The position numbers and the translations under genes were made by a program. From contig NZ_VZZZ01000001.1 of the NCBI RefSeq assembly GCF_009193265.1, positions 1,116,001 to 1,180,000 of the forward strand: DNA of 64,000 nt, in the 5' to 3' direction. Shown in pieces: positions 25,570-34,367 of the stretch; positions within the stretch are counted from its first letter, which is position 1; every line of letters starts with the position of its first letter. The stretch is from Marinobacter changyiensis. GTDB lineage: Bacteria > Pseudomonadota > Gammaproteobacteria > Pseudomonadales > Oleiphilaceae. The notes under the pieces are model-generated. The model saw only the letters and a program-made list of their open reading frames with translations. It was not told where the DNA came from and did no database searches.

Positions 25570-26960
25570 GACGGTTCTCCGCTGGCAAGGCTGACGCTGA
25601 GCCGGGTATGGCCCAACCGTTCGGTGAAACGCAGCCACTGGGCGACCTGATGCTCCGGCGGCGTATCGGGAGCTGCTCCGACCGGTACCAGGGCAATATG
25701 GGTGGTTTGGGGCCATTGTTGGAGAGCCTCCGCCAGAAAATCCGCCAACTCACCCGTGGGCGGCTCCCAGGCATGGGTCAGAATCAGCGCCGCCCTGGGC
25801 TCGCCGGACCCCAGGGTCAAGCGCGCCTGCTGAAGGGTTTCATGATCGTCCGTCAGTGTGGCAGCGCCACCCGCAGCCAGCACCAGGTGTTGTTCGCTTT
25901 TCAGCAGGGAACTGGCCAACTGGTTATCCCCGGCGCCCGCCCAGCGAATCGCAACGCTGGCATTGGGCAGCGGATGCGTGTGGATTGAAGTTGTCATCTG
26001 CGGCTGATCGGCCGCATCGGAGTGCGCGTTCCCGGTTTCCAGTGCAGGAGTCTCCATACGGTAAAGCAGTGTCTTGAGGCCGGGATGACGGGCCAGCAGG
26101 CGTCTCGCCCTGAGTTCCAGGTGTGATATTGCCACCATCAGGAGAATGAACCTGAGCAGAATGATGTAGCACAGCCACACCATCGCCACAAAAGGCCACC
26201 AGTCACCCCAACGGGCTGGCGCTGTCGAGCCCCCGGCATCTTCGATCCGATAGAAGCGGGACTCTGCCACCAGTTCCAGCGAGGGTACCGCCGCGGGCCA
26301 CAGACTCTGCCACGGCCAGGCGAGGGTCTGGACCAGCCGATGAAAAGCTTCCGGTGCGGTGCTTAAGGTTGTGCTCCAGCCAAAGGCCAGATCTTGCACC
26401 ACAACCAGACCGAGCAACGTCAGCAAGCCACTGATGCCGAACGCGAGACCACCGGCGTGGGCAGCGCGGGCTGACAACTGCGGTTGCAGCTGGCGAAGCA
26501 CTGTACCTGACGGACGGGCCCGGCCGAGACGGCGGGCGATCATATCCGGCAGCTGGCCCCAGGGACGCCAGCCAAAAAAAGACTGCAGGCTGGTCAACGC
26601 CGCGAGGCTAACCTGGAGTAACACAAACCCTAAAATGACGGTGACGTTGATCTGCCCGCTGCCATCGTAAAACAGCAGCCCCAGCATGGTCACCAGACCC
26701 AGCAACGTGCCGACGGCAATAAACGCCAGATTGACCCGGCGCCAGACCCGCAGACGTGGGTCTGACCCGCCAATCTGGCGCTCGCGGTTAAATCCGCCAA
26801 GGTACGCGAGCCAGTTGGCCGGTCCCGGGTGGCGGCCATCGGCCTCACAGGCCAAGGCAAACTTGCGATCGCGACGGTGCAGAAACGCGGCGGTCTGACC
26901 CTGATCCTTTTGCACCTGATCATCAAAATCCAGTAGCAGCGTCAGCGTTGCCTTGGGCAT
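25566..26960 (-). CDS. DUF2868 domain membrane protein
   Basis: A 464-residue protein with several hydrophobic helices (around 100-125, 130-150, 190-215, 285-310) in its first two thirds and a soluble C-terminal third. The stretches FLHRRDRKFALACEADGRHPGPANWLAYLGG and LLARHPGLKTLLYRME fit the DUF2868 family. The ATG at 26960 is preceded by an AGGACA; the longer frame adds unlikely residues. It is coupled by a four-base overlap to the DUF3482 GTPase. Together they form a conserved pair of unknown function. Confidence 0.82.
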   Translation of the reverse strand: MPKATLTLLLDFDDQVQKDQGQTAAFLHRRDRKFALACEADGRHPGPANWLAYLGGFNRERQIGGSDPRLRVWRRVNLAFIAVGTLLGLVTMLGLLFYDGSGQINVTVILGFVLLQVSLAALTSLQSFFGWRPWGQLPDMIARRLGRARPSGTVLRQLQPQLSARAAHAGGLAFGISGLLTLLGLVVVQDLAFGWSTTLSTAPEAFHRLVQTLAWPWQSLWPAAVPSLELVAESRFYRIEDAGGSTAPARWGDWWPFVAMVWLCYIILLRFILLMVAISHLELRARRLLARHPGLKTLLYRMETPALETGNAHSDAADQPQMTTSIHTHPLPNASVAIRWAGAGDNQLASSLLKSEQHLVLAAGGAATLTDDHETLQQARLTLGSGEPRAALILTHAWEPPTGELADFLAEALQQWPQTTHIALVPVGAAPDTPPEHQVAQWLRFTERLGHTRLSVSLASGEPS

Positions 26961-27082
26961 GAAGTGTCCTGTACGTGGGTTTAGCCGCTGAGTGTAACCT
27001 GATCCGTCCTGGCCCTGCCAAGCCAACCGCATCAACAGATGCTAGGATAAAGCCTTCATCTTGCAACAATCCAGATTCGCCT

Positions 27083-27442
27083 ATGACACACCACCTGATG
27101 AACCTTCGACATGTGCCCGATGATGAGGCGGAGGAAATCCGCGCGTTGTTCGAGGCGCATGAAGTGCGTTACTACGAGACGCCTCCGAGTCGTTGGGGCA
27201 TCAGCATGGGCGGGTTCTGGGTCCATGACCCGGATGAAGCGGCCCGTGCCAAAGCGTTGCTTGCGGATTACCAGCGTGAGCGCTTCCAGAACCAGCGGTT
27301 GTCGTTCGAGCAGGATCAGCAGGCGGGCAGGGTGCCCGGGCTATGGCAGCGCTTCCGGCAGCGACCTGCGACCATCCTGGCCGTGTGTTTGGCTATTGCG
27401 GTGATTCTGTTGCTGACGGTGGCACCGTTCGTCAGCCTTTGA
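27083..27442 (+). CDS. DUF6164-like small membrane-anchored protein
   Basis: A 119-residue protein starting MTHHLMNLRHVPDDEAEEIRALFEAH, then YYETPPSRWGISMGGFWV and a C-terminal membrane helix (about 98-117). The first part looks like a small alpha/beta domain of the DUF2007/DUF6164 type sometimes called putative signal-transducing protein. Function unknown. It ends seven bases before a convergent esterase gene. Confidence 0.65.
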   Translation: MTHHLMNLRHVPDDEAEEIRALFEAHEVRYYETPPSRWGISMGGFWVHDPDEAARAKALLADYQRERFQNQRLSFEQDQQAGRVPGLWQRFRQRPATILAVCLAIAVILLLTVAPFVSL

Positions 27443-27449
27443 ATGCTCC

Positions 27450-28349
27450 TTAGCGTGGGTTCAGATGCCAGGCGAGAAAAGCGGTCGCCTCGTCCACCGC
27501 GTTACCGCTGGTCAGAAAGCTGGTGATATGGCCCCGCAGGCGCATGATGTAGAGTTGGTTTTCGACCCCTTTACTCGCCAGCAGGGCTCTGAAATCCGTT
27601 GCCTGCTTGCTGGGCACCAGCATGTCCATACCCCCGTGAAACAGGAAGAAAGGCGGCGTCTGCTCTGTCACATGGGCGGCGGGGGAAGCGGCTCGGTATA
27701 ACTCCGGAATTTCTTCCCGGGTGCCACCGAGGAATTGGCGGATCAACCTGCCGGATCCGAAGTTTCTCAGATCACTGGGCAGGCCGCCTGCGACCACCGC
27801 TACCAGCCCGGTCTCCGGCCCGCCATGGGGCTCATTGAGTTCGCCGCCCTGCCCGGCTACCACGGCCAACAAGCTGACCAGATGGGCGCCGGATGAAAAC
27901 CCGAAGCCCCCGATGCGCTGAGGGTCTATGTTGAGCTCAGCGGCATTGGCCCGCAACCAGTGTATGGCAATCTGCAGGTCATGAAGCTGAGCGGGAAACC
28001 GAAATTCCGGGGCGAACCGGTAATCGATGTTCATCACCGCGAAACCGCGCGCTGCCAGGTGTTCAGCGATCCAGTTCATATCCTGCCGGGAGCGCCTTTC
28101 CCAGCCACCACCATGCACCATGAGCACCGCCGGGCTGTAATGTTCGAGCTCAGGCCGATACAGATCTGCCTTCAACACCTGAGGCCAGCCCGGGGGTGAG
28201 AACACCACATTCGTCCGGACGCTGTAGTCCGTGCGCGCGAGGGTGATGTCCTGTTCCGGCTCGTTTATGTGGTTGGCGCAGCCTGCCAGCAACAGGCTCA
28301 GCCATGCGGTGGCCACCAGCTGGCGGGTTTTTGGTAGCAGTCCGGGCAC
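27450..28349 (-). CDS. Alpha/beta hydrolase lipoprotein
   Basis: A 299-residue protein with a lipoprotein signal (LLLAGC, Cys about 24) and an alpha/beta-hydrolase fold of the hormone-sensitive-lipase/carboxylesterase kind: oxyanion motif HGGGWERRS, nucleophile elbow GFSSGAH, an acid in FHGGMDMLVP and the C-terminal His in RGHITSF. It is probably an outer-membrane-anchored esterase acting on small esters in the periplasm. No neighbours hint at the substrate. Confidence 0.85.
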   Translation of the reverse strand: MPGLLPKTRQLVATAWLSLLLAGCANHINEPEQDITLARTDYSVRTNVVFSPPGWPQVLKADLYRPELEHYSPAVLMVHGGGWERRSRQDMNWIAEHLAARGFAVMNIDYRFAPEFRFPAQLHDLQIAIHWLRANAAELNIDPQRIGGFGFSSGAHLVSLLAVVAGQGGELNEPHGGPETGLVAVVAGGLPSDLRNFGSGRLIRQFLGGTREEIPELYRAASPAAHVTEQTPPFFLFHGGMDMLVPSKQATDFRALLASKGVENQLYIMRLRGHITSFLTSGNAVDEATAFLAWHLNPR

Positions 28350-28458
28350 GTCAGTTGCACTCCATTTGGTGATTCATCACGTTACAGAGTACGACCAAGA
28401 GTCCCGGCCGGATGCAGCGGGCGGTAGGCGAGGACTATTGCGGTTTGGCAATGAGGTG

Positions 28459-29160
28459 TCAGCCGGCTTTTTTGAGACGGGAGAATGTTGCCGGAGCGAC
28501 TCCGAGAAAGGCGGCCAGCTGGAAATCCGGCACCCGCCTGATCAGCTCTGGGTAATCGCGGACCAGAATAGCGTAACGCTCAGTAGCGGTCAGGGTCTGC
28601 TTATGAAACTCCCGCATGGTGGATAGCTCCGCAAGTTCCTCGGTCAGTACCAGCGCAAACTGTGCCCAGCGGTCCCCGTTACAGGCCCGAATACTGGCCC
28701 GGAAAGCGCGGAAGTCCGCAACCCAGAGTGTACAGTGAGTGACGGACGTCAGGCACAGAGTGTTCCTGACGGTGCGGGAGCGCCCGAATACTGGCCAGAT
28801 CATATCGCCTTCGGTAAAAAAGTGATGAATCGCCACCTTGCCAGCCGTGGTTTCACGAAACAGGCGAAGCACGCCATGTTGAACCAGGTACACATTTCCC
28901 CAGGGCTGCTGGTGTTTTTCGAGGTCGGTTTCGGGATTGATGGCGGTTTTGTAGAACAGTTCTGCGACGGTGCTCAGAAACTGATAATCCGGATTGTCAT
29001 TGCGATCAGGCAGCCGGAGTCCAAACACACGGCCCAGACTGTTGAGCAACGCCTGGCTTTCGCCAGCGGGCATTGGCACTGACAGGTCGCCGTCAGATTG
29101 CGCCAGCAAGCAAGGCGCAGAGGCTAAAGCCCGAGGGGTTTTGCATCCTGGTTCAGCCAT
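28459..29160 (-). CDS. Crp/Fnr family transcriptional regulator
   Basis: A 233-residue protein: a cyclic-nucleotide-binding-like beta-roll (about 60-150, with PWGNVYLVQHGVLRLFRETTAGKVAIHHFFTEGDMIWPVF) and a C-terminal winged helix (FQLAAFLGVAPATFSRLKKAG). The N-terminus lacks the Cys cluster of Fnr, so it should not sense O2 by an Fe-S centre. Start at ATG 29160; an ATG at 29073 is a possible alternative. An inverted repeat at 29235-29248 in its upstream region may be an autoregulatory site. Confidence 0.82.
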   Translation of the reverse strand: MAEPGCKTPRALASAPCLLAQSDGDLSVPMPAGESQALLNSLGRVFGLRLPDRNDNPDYQFLSTVAELFYKTAINPETDLEKHQQPWGNVYLVQHGVLRLFRETTAGKVAIHHFFTEGDMIWPVFGRSRTVRNTLCLTSVTHCTLWVADFRAFRASIRACNGDRWAQFALVLTEELAELSTMREFHKQTLTATERYAILVRDYPELIRRVPDFQLAAFLGVAPATFSRLKKAG

Positions 29161-29234
29161 GGGATTAAAACTCGTGAGGTGGGTGGGGTCTTCGCTTTGG
29201 CATTGATTATTCCATGGCCAATCCGGTCAGCAAA

Positions 29235-29248
29235 ATGACCCAGGTCAT
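29235..29248. promoter_or_regulatory. Inverted repeat upstream of the Crp/Fnr gene
   Basis: ATGACC-CA-GGTCAT, a 14-base palindrome 75 bases before the regulator start, in the 238-base divergent region shared with the gene at 29399. It does not match the canonical Crp or Fnr half-sites, so it is only a candidate. Confidence 0.3.
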
Positions 29249-29398
29249 CTTGCCTTGATGACATTACCAAGTATTACGCCTCCAACTCAATGGACTGCTT
29301 AAGCGTACCGATTTGTGCGACACTAATGGCATTCGTTAATCGGCGGAGTGAGAGCGCCCGCTCTCAAATGGTATCCCGCGTAACTTCAAGGGTTTTCC

Positions 29399-30058
29399 AT
29401 GGAACTGGAATCGTTACAGGCTTTATTATCGAGTCATCAATTTGGCGTCATTCTGGCTGGTTTGCTTTTGGTTGTGCTGGTGGTGGCGGTGGTAGCACTG
29501 CAATCGGCCCGTCGGCAGGCAAGTGCCCAGCTCGAGTTGAAGCAGCGTGTTGCAGCACTGTGGCATGAGATAGACGAGCTTCGCGTACAGCAGTTCAATG
29601 AAACCGAGCCCCCGACCGGCAATTCTGGCAACCAGTTGCTTGCAGAGCAGTTTTTGCTCGAAAAAGCGGCTTTGGAGAAGATCTGGCCGTTAGTCTGGGG
29701 GCTGCACGACAAGCTCGGCAGTTTTCTGCGCGCGGTCGAGAATAATGAGCCCACTGGCGACTCCCGGGTGACAGCCCGCAACGCCGCTCTTGAGGCGCGC
29801 AAAGCGGTCAATGGACTACGTCCCTTCTTCGATGCTGAAGTCGATGACCTGCTGACCCGGTTGATCGATACCGAGATCAAGGCCCACCTGGCGGCCTGCC
29901 AGTTTATGGATATGCAGCAGGGTGGCCTGTCGGTGAGTGCAGAGGATGAAAGCTCCCGACACTCGTCCCGCCAGAAATTCCGCCTGCTTCATGAAGGGGA
30001 CGGAAAGGATTTACTGAATCATCTGGTGGAGATTATGCGGCACCGCATGATCCGGTAG
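29399..30058 (+). CDS. Hypothetical membrane-anchored coiled-coil protein
   Basis: A 219-residue protein with one N-terminal membrane helix (about 15-34), then a long helical cytoplasmic part rich in Leu, Glu and Gln (for example QASAQLELKQRVAALWHEIDELR) that probably forms a coiled coil, and a C-terminal region ending LVEIMRHRMIR. I do not recognise the family. It is monocistronic between the Crp/Fnr gene and the 3HB locus, with codon use like its neighbours. Confidence 0.6.
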   Translation: MELESLQALLSSHQFGVILAGLLLVVLVVAVVALQSARRQASAQLELKQRVAALWHEIDELRVQQFNETEPPTGNSGNQLLAEQFLLEKAALEKIWPLVWGLHDKLGSFLRAVENNEPTGDSRVTARNAALEARKAVNGLRPFFDAEVDDLLTRLIDTEIKAHLAACQFMDMQQGGLSVSAEDESSRHSSRQKFRLLHEGDGKDLLNHLVEIMRHRMIR

Positions 30059-30091
30059 GTGGCCGGCCGTATTGACCGTGTGTTCGACGTT

Positions 30092-30117
30092 CCGGACACT
30101 GTCCGGTTTTCGTGACA
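30092..30117 (+). promoter_or_regulatory. Distal activator site upstream of the 3HB-oligomer hydrolase
   Basis: CCGGACA-C-TGTCCGG is a perfect 15-base palindrome (30092-30106) and continues as the 18-base unit TGTCCGGTTTTCGTGACA (30100-30117). The same architecture occurs at 34046-34071 upstream of the TRAP operon. Confidence 0.6.
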
Positions 30118-30192
30118 GATAGCCTGATAACCCCCTCCAGCCCTTACGGATCAACCGTTCACTGCTGAATGAAAGCTCGCTCCGTTGGTGAT

Positions 30193-30210
30193 TGTCCGGA
30201 TTTCCGGATA
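30193..30210 (+). promoter_or_regulatory. Proximal activator site upstream of the 3HB-oligomer hydrolase
   Basis: TGTCCGGATTTCCGGATA matches the site at 34096-34113 at 15 of 18 positions and ends 61 bases before the sigma-54-like promoter. The likely binder is the Fis-type helix-turn-helix of the regulator encoded at 32596. Confidence 0.65.
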
Positions 30211-30271
30211 GTCAGCGTCCCATGGTTTATTGGTATTCCTGTAACACATTGTTTTACAAATTATAAAAAGG

Positions 30272-30288
30272 TTGGCACAGGAAGCGCA
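30272..30288 (+). promoter_or_regulatory. Sigma-54 (RpoN) promoter candidate of the 3HB-oligomer hydrolase
   Basis: TTGGCACAGGAAGCGCA fits the -24/-12 consensus YTGGCACGnnnnTTGCW with the invariant GG (30274-30275) and GC (30286-30287) at correct spacing. It lies about 97 bases before the hydrolase ATG. Confidence 0.65.
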
Positions 30289-30384
30289 TGGGCGTTCTTG
30301 TGGGGACGAGTCCGAGCTTCGCTGAATTGTAGTCATTGCCGGCAAGGTCGCCACTACCAACAAAAACAATGAAGGAAGGAAGCC

Positions 30385-32487
30385 ATGATGAAGATTCGAG
30401 CTCCACTCGCGATCCTGGCCGGGACATGCGTTGTCCTTGGCCTGACTGCCTGCAAGGACAGTAACAAACGCCCCGATTTTGTCAGTGGCGACATCCAGGC
30501 CACCGAATACGACGGCACCACCAACGATCTTTTGACCGCCGGTCTCGGTGCTGGCGGGCTGGCCGGCCCTGCACCGGTTTTTTCGGATTCGATGAATCCA
30601 ACCGTCGAAGAACTCCGCACGCTGGCCATCTACACCAACTACCGGGCGCTGGTGGATACCTCCGCTGGCGGTGGTTACGGTAACCTGTTCGGTCCACAGG
30701 TGGATGCCACCGACCCCGAAGGTAAAATACCGGGTGATGAGTACCTCGCTTTTATGAGCGTGCCCGGAACGGTTCCGGTCACGGTCATGGTGCAGGTTCC
30801 GGATGCCTTTGATCCCCAAAATGCCTGTATGGTGACCGCGCCCTCGTCGGGCTCCCGTGGCATCTACGGTGCCATCGGCACGGCAGGCGAATGGGGTCTG
30901 AAGAAAGGCTGTGCGGTGGTCTATACCGATAAGGGTACCGGCACCGGCTCCCATAACCTGGCCGCCAATACGGCCCAGACCTTGACTGGTCAGCTAGATG
31001 ACGATGAGTCGGTAGCCAGCCAGTTCCGGGTGGATCTCGATACTACAGAGCGTGAACAGTTCAACACCGAGTTCCCCGATCGCTTTGCCTTCAAGCACGC
31101 CTACTCCAAAGCCAACCCGGAAGCGGACTGGGGGCTGCATGTACTGCAATCCATCGAATTCGGGTTCTACATTCTCAATGAGCAGTTTGGCAAGGGGAGC
31201 GACAAAAGGCGCCGAGTAACCATTACACCAGATAACACCCTGGTGATCGCCTCCAGTGTCTCCAACGGAGGTGGTGCTTCGGTACGTGCTGCCGAGCAGG
31301 ACAAGGATGGCCTGATTGACGGGGTGGCGGTATCCGAGCCCAATGTGAATCCAGTGTTCGAGGACTTCACTATCCGTCAAGGCAATGGAGAGCCGATTAC
31401 CGACCACAGTCGCAGCCTGTTTGATTACACTACCGCGCTGGCGGTGTATCAGGGCTGTGCTAACCGGGCGCCCGACATTCGCGATGTTGCGCCGCTGAAT
31501 GTGCTGAACGCCGTGGAGACCAATGAGAATATTTGCGCCTCTCTGTTCAACAAAGGCTTGCTTAAAGAGACCACTGTTGATGAACAGGCGATCGAAGCTC
31601 AAGGTATACTGAACCAGGAGTTCGGCATCCAGCCTGAACAGAATTTGCTTGCGCCCAGCCATTTTGGCCTGGCGGTGGCCCAGAGCATATCCATGACCTA
31701 CGCCAGCGCCTACGGGCAGTTCGGGGTGGAAGACCGGATTTGCGGGCTGCGCATGGCGGCGACCAATGCCAGCACTGGGGAGGTTGCGGTACTGACCGAA
31801 GCGCAGGAAGCTGCCCTGTTCAGCCTCAGCAACGGCATCCCACCAACCGGTGGCGTTAATCTGGTGTTTGATAATGCAGCTCAAGGCGTGCCCACTAACC
31901 TGCCGGTCAGCAGCTCGCCGAGCTCTGGCATGGTGGATTATGGCCTGGATGCACTGCTGTGTCTGCGGTCGCTGGCGGCTGGCGTGGACCCGGAAACCGG
32001 GGATCCACTGACCGGAGAGGCTGCTGAAAATGCCGCCCGCATTGCCAATGGCATCGAGGCTATTCGAGCCACCGGCGACCTGCAAGGCAAGCCCGCGATC
32101 TTTGTCACTGGCCGTTCGGATGCCATCCTGCCCATTAACCATACCTCCCGGCCCTACTATGGTCTGAACCAGAGGGTTGAAGGCGCGGACAGCGAGCTGC
32201 GTTATTACGAGGTGCTGAACGCCCAGCACCTGGACGTATTGAATGGCATCGCAGGGTTCAACGAGCGTTACGTTCCGCTGCATCGCTATTATTTCCAGGC
32301 GCTGGATCTGATGTACGATCACCTCAAAACCGGCACCGAGCTGCCCCCGAGCCAGGTGGTCAGAACAGTGCCACGAGGTGATGGCACACCACCACTAACC
32401 GTGACCAATGTGCCACCGGTTGCAGTGAACCCCGCCAGTGAAGACCGGATCGTCTTCGAGAGCGACCAGCTGCGAATCCCCGATTAA
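30385..32487 (+). CDS. 3-hydroxybutyrate oligomer hydrolase, lipoprotein
   Basis: A 700-residue esterase of the D-(-)-3-hydroxybutyrate oligomer hydrolase family, which cuts short 3HB oligomers to monomer. Signal peptide with lipobox LTAC (Cys about 23) places it on the cell envelope facing the periplasm or outside. Family features include [47 protein letters not shown], the likely nucleophile Ser in [17 protein letters not shown], and the C-terminal acid and His region ([14 protein letters not shown] [20 protein letters not shown] and [10 protein letters not shown]). It has its own sigma-54-like promoter with two activator sites, and starts the 3HB utilisation locus. Confidence 0.88.
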   Translation: MMKIRAPLAILAGTCVVLGLTACKDSNKRPDFVSGDIQATEYDGTTNDLLTAGLGAGGLAGPAPVFSDSMNPTVEELRTLAIYTNYRALVDTSAGGGYGNLFGPQVDATDPEGKIPGDEYLAFMSVPGTVPVTVMVQVPDAFDPQNACMVTAPSSGSRGIYGAIGTAGEWGLKKGCAVVYTDKGTGTGSHNLAANTAQTLTGQLDDDESVASQFRVDLDTTEREQFNTEFPDRFAFKHAYSKANPEADWGLHVLQSIEFGFYILNEQFGKGSDKRRRVTITPDNTLVIASSVSNGGGASVRAAEQDKDGLIDGVAVSEPNVNPVFEDFTIRQGNGEPITDHSRSLFDYTTALAVYQGCANRAPDIRDVAPLNVLNAVETNENICASLFNKGLLKETTVDEQAIEAQGILNQEFGIQPEQNLLAPSHFGLAVAQSISMTYASAYGQFGVEDRICGLRMAATNASTGEVAVLTEAQEAALFSLSNGIPPTGGVNLVFDNAAQGVPTNLPVSSSPSSGMVDYGLDALLCLRSLAAGVDPETGDPLTGEAAENAARIANGIEAIRATGDLQGKPAIFVTGRSDAILPINHTSRPYYGLNQRVEGADSELRYYEVLNAQHLDVLNGIAGFNERYVPLHRYYFQALDLMYDHLKTGTELPPSQVVRTVPRGDGTPPLTVTNVPPVAVNPASEDRIVFESDQLRIPD

Positions 32488-32506
32488 GGCGGTTTGACAT
32501 CTAAAT

Positions 32507-32558
32507 CTGCGCGATCATCTATACTGGCGTGAACAGATAGCCGGGATCGCGCAGTTTT
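32507..32558 (+). terminator. Hairpin terminator after the 3HB-oligomer hydrolase
   Basis: CTGCGCGATC (32507-32516) and GATCGCGCAG (32545-32554) are perfect 10-base arms, followed by TTTT. It separates the hydrolase from the regulator gene. Confidence 0.6.
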
Positions 32559-32595
32559 ACCCTTTCAGATGGGAGACCATCACTGAGCGCGACCC

Positions 32596-34041
32596 ATGAA
32601 ACACGTGATACCAAGCGGTAAACTGTTCATGAATCAACTTTTCACCCACAGGGACAAATCGGGTCTTACCCGGGGCTTGATTGAAGCTCTTTTTCCTATG
32701 TTTGAGCAGGCCAGCGCCGGTGCCATTACGGTGGACAGGCAAGCCCGTATTACCTGGATAAATCACAGCTACGCGGCGTTGTTGGGGGTTAAAAATCCGG
32801 AATCCGTTATTGGCAAGCCGGTTCAACAGGTCATTCCCCACACCCGAATGCCTGAAGTGGTGGAGTCTGGTAACCCGCTGTTGCTGGATATCATGGAGCA
32901 TGAATCCCAACAGCTGGTCGTGACCCGGCTGCCTTATTTTGACGATGACGGTGCGGTTATCGGTGCTGTCGCCTTCGTGTTATACGACGACCTTCAGCCC
33001 CTCACTCCGTTGGTCAGCAAGTATCGGAGGCTGCATCAGGATCTGGTGGCAGCCCGCAAGGCCCTGGCGCGACAGGCGCGGGGCACCCGCTACAGCCTGG
33101 GGGATTTCGTTGGCGCCAGTCCTGCTGCCCTCGAAGTCAAACGTAAGGCGCGCCTCGCAGCCGGGCGTGACATGCCGGTGCTGTTGCTGGGAGAAACCGG
33201 TACCGGCAAGGAGGTGTTAGCACAAGCAATTCATACCGTCTCCGGCCGTGCCGACCGGCCCTTTGTAGGCGTTAACGTAGCGGCGGTGCCGGAGAACCTG
33301 CTGGAGGCGGAATTCTTCGGGGTGGCGCCTGGCGCCTATACCGGCGCTGACCGGCGAACCCGGGACGGTAAATTCCAACTCGCCAACGGGGGTACGTTGT
33401 TTCTCGACGAGGTTGGCGATATGCCACTCACCCTGCAGGCCAAGTTACTCCGCGCATTGCAGGAGGGCGAAATCGAGCCCCTGGGTTCCAACAAGGTCCA
33501 GAAGGTTGACGTCAGGATGATTGCCGCCACCAGCCGGAATCTCGAAGCCATGATGGCCGAAGGCCGTTTCCGTTCGGATTTGTATTATCGGCTGAACGTG
33601 CTGGAGATTCCGATTCCTCCGTTGCGCGAGCGGTTGCCGGACCTCGGTATACTCTGTGAGTCCATTCTGGAGGACGTCTGTCAGGGGCTGGACCTGCGGG
33701 GTGAAATTACCGATACCGCGGTTGCGGCACTGAGCAGTTATGACTGGCCAGGCAACGTCCGTGAGCTGCGCAACGTGCTGGAGCGTGCGCTCACCATGGG
33801 AGAGGATACCGGAGTACTGGATGCCGATGCTATTTTCAAGGTGCTGCCCCGCCAGGGTTTGAGGGCAGAACTCGCCTCGGATACCCACCTTGCCCGCCCC
33901 CTGGCCGCTGTATTGGCCCAAGCTGAAGCCGGGGCTATCGAAGCGGCGTTGCTGGCAAGTCGGGGCAACCGTTCCCGCGCGGCCCAGCTTCTGGGTATTT
34001 CCCGTTCTGCACTATACGAGAAGCTTGCGCGCTTGTCCTGA
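32596..34041 (+). CDS. PAS-domain sigma-54-dependent transcriptional activator
   Basis: A 481-residue enhancer-binding protein. An N-terminal PAS domain (about 28-125, ITVDRQARITWINHSYAALLG) is followed by an AAA+ domain with Walker A GETGTGKE, the sigma-54 contact loop GAYTGA (Tyr in place of the usual Phe of GAFTGA, a known functional variant), Walker B LFLDEVGD and the R-finger region. It ends with a Fis-type helix-turn-helix (NRSRAAQLLGISRSALYEKL). Pseudomonas aeruginosa HbcR (PA2005), which controls 3HB use with RpoN, is a likely functional relative. Placed between two promoters that share its presumed sites, it should activate both the oligomer hydrolase and the TRAP/dehydrogenase operon. 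Confidence 0.9.
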   Translation: MKHVIPSGKLFMNQLFTHRDKSGLTRGLIEALFPMFEQASAGAITVDRQARITWINHSYAALLGVKNPESVIGKPVQQVIPHTRMPEVVESGNPLLLDIMEHESQQLVVTRLPYFDDDGAVIGAVAFVLYDDLQPLTPLVSKYRRLHQDLVAARKALARQARGTRYSLGDFVGASPAALEVKRKARLAAGRDMPVLLLGETGTGKEVLAQAIHTVSGRADRPFVGVNVAAVPENLLEAEFFGVAPGAYTGADRRTRDGKFQLANGGTLFLDEVGDMPLTLQAKLLRALQEGEIEPLGSNKVQKVDVRMIAATSRNLEAMMAEGRFRSDLYYRLNVLEIPIPPLRERLPDLGILCESILEDVCQGLDLRGEITDTAVAALSSYDWPGNVRELRNVLERALTMGEDTGVLDADAIFKVLPRQGLRAELASDTHLARPLAAVLAQAEAGAIEAALLASRGNRSRAAQLLGISRSALYEKLARLS

Positions 34042-34045
34042 TATT

Positions 34046-34071
34046 CGGACAGGTGTCCGGATTTTAGAACA
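34046..34071 (+). promoter_or_regulatory. Distal activator site upstream of the TRAP operon
   Basis: CGGACA-GG-TGTCCG palindrome continuing as TGTCCGGATTTTAGAACA (34054-34071). Same organisation as at 30092-30117. Confidence 0.6.
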
Positions 34072-34095
34072 CCTATCTGTTCGCATACCGCTTTC

Positions 34096-34113
34096 TGTCC
34101 AGATTGCCGGACA
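34096..34113 (+). promoter_or_regulatory. Proximal activator site upstream of the TRAP operon
   Basis: TGTCCAGATTGCCGGACA, inverted TGTCC/GGACA arms; 15 of 18 bases equal the site at 30193-30210, and it lies 62 bases before the sigma-54-like promoter, against 61 there. Confidence 0.65.
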
Positions 34114-34175
34114 CGATATGAGCGTCGCTTGGCTGAATATAGGTTAATTTACTGATTATGCTAGTATTTATTACA

Positions 34176-34192
34176 GCGGCATGAAACCTGCA
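34176..34192 (+). promoter_or_regulatory. Sigma-54 promoter candidate of the TRAP-bdhA-AACS operon
   Basis: GCGGCATGAAACCTGCA keeps GG (34178-34179) and GC (34190-34191) at the right spacing and 9 of 13 specified consensus bases. It is weaker than the one at 30272 but sits at the same distance from its proximal site. Confidence 0.5.
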
Positions 34193-34367
34193 GTGTTTTC
34201 TTCGCAAGACGCCAGAAGAACGATCACAACAATACTGGCGCTGGCTGTATCGTAAATTGAGCTACAGCTGAGCATCGGGTCTGTTGTCGTCTTTGGCTGA
34301 CATTTCGACCACGCCTGAACCGGGATCCATCGGGCAGGCAGAATACAAAAACAAGAAGGAAACCTTC

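Noticed and set aside
28459..29160. Fnr-type oxygen sensor
   Set aside because: The N-terminal cysteine cluster needed for the Fe-S centre is missing.
30994..32322. 442-residue open frame opposite the 3HB-oligomer hydrolase
   Set aside because: Shadow of a well supported gene.
34293..34309. Second sigma-54-like sequence, TTGGCTGACATTTCGAC
   Set aside because: It has GA instead of the invariant GC at -12; the candidate at 34176 has both elements and the matching distance to the activator site.
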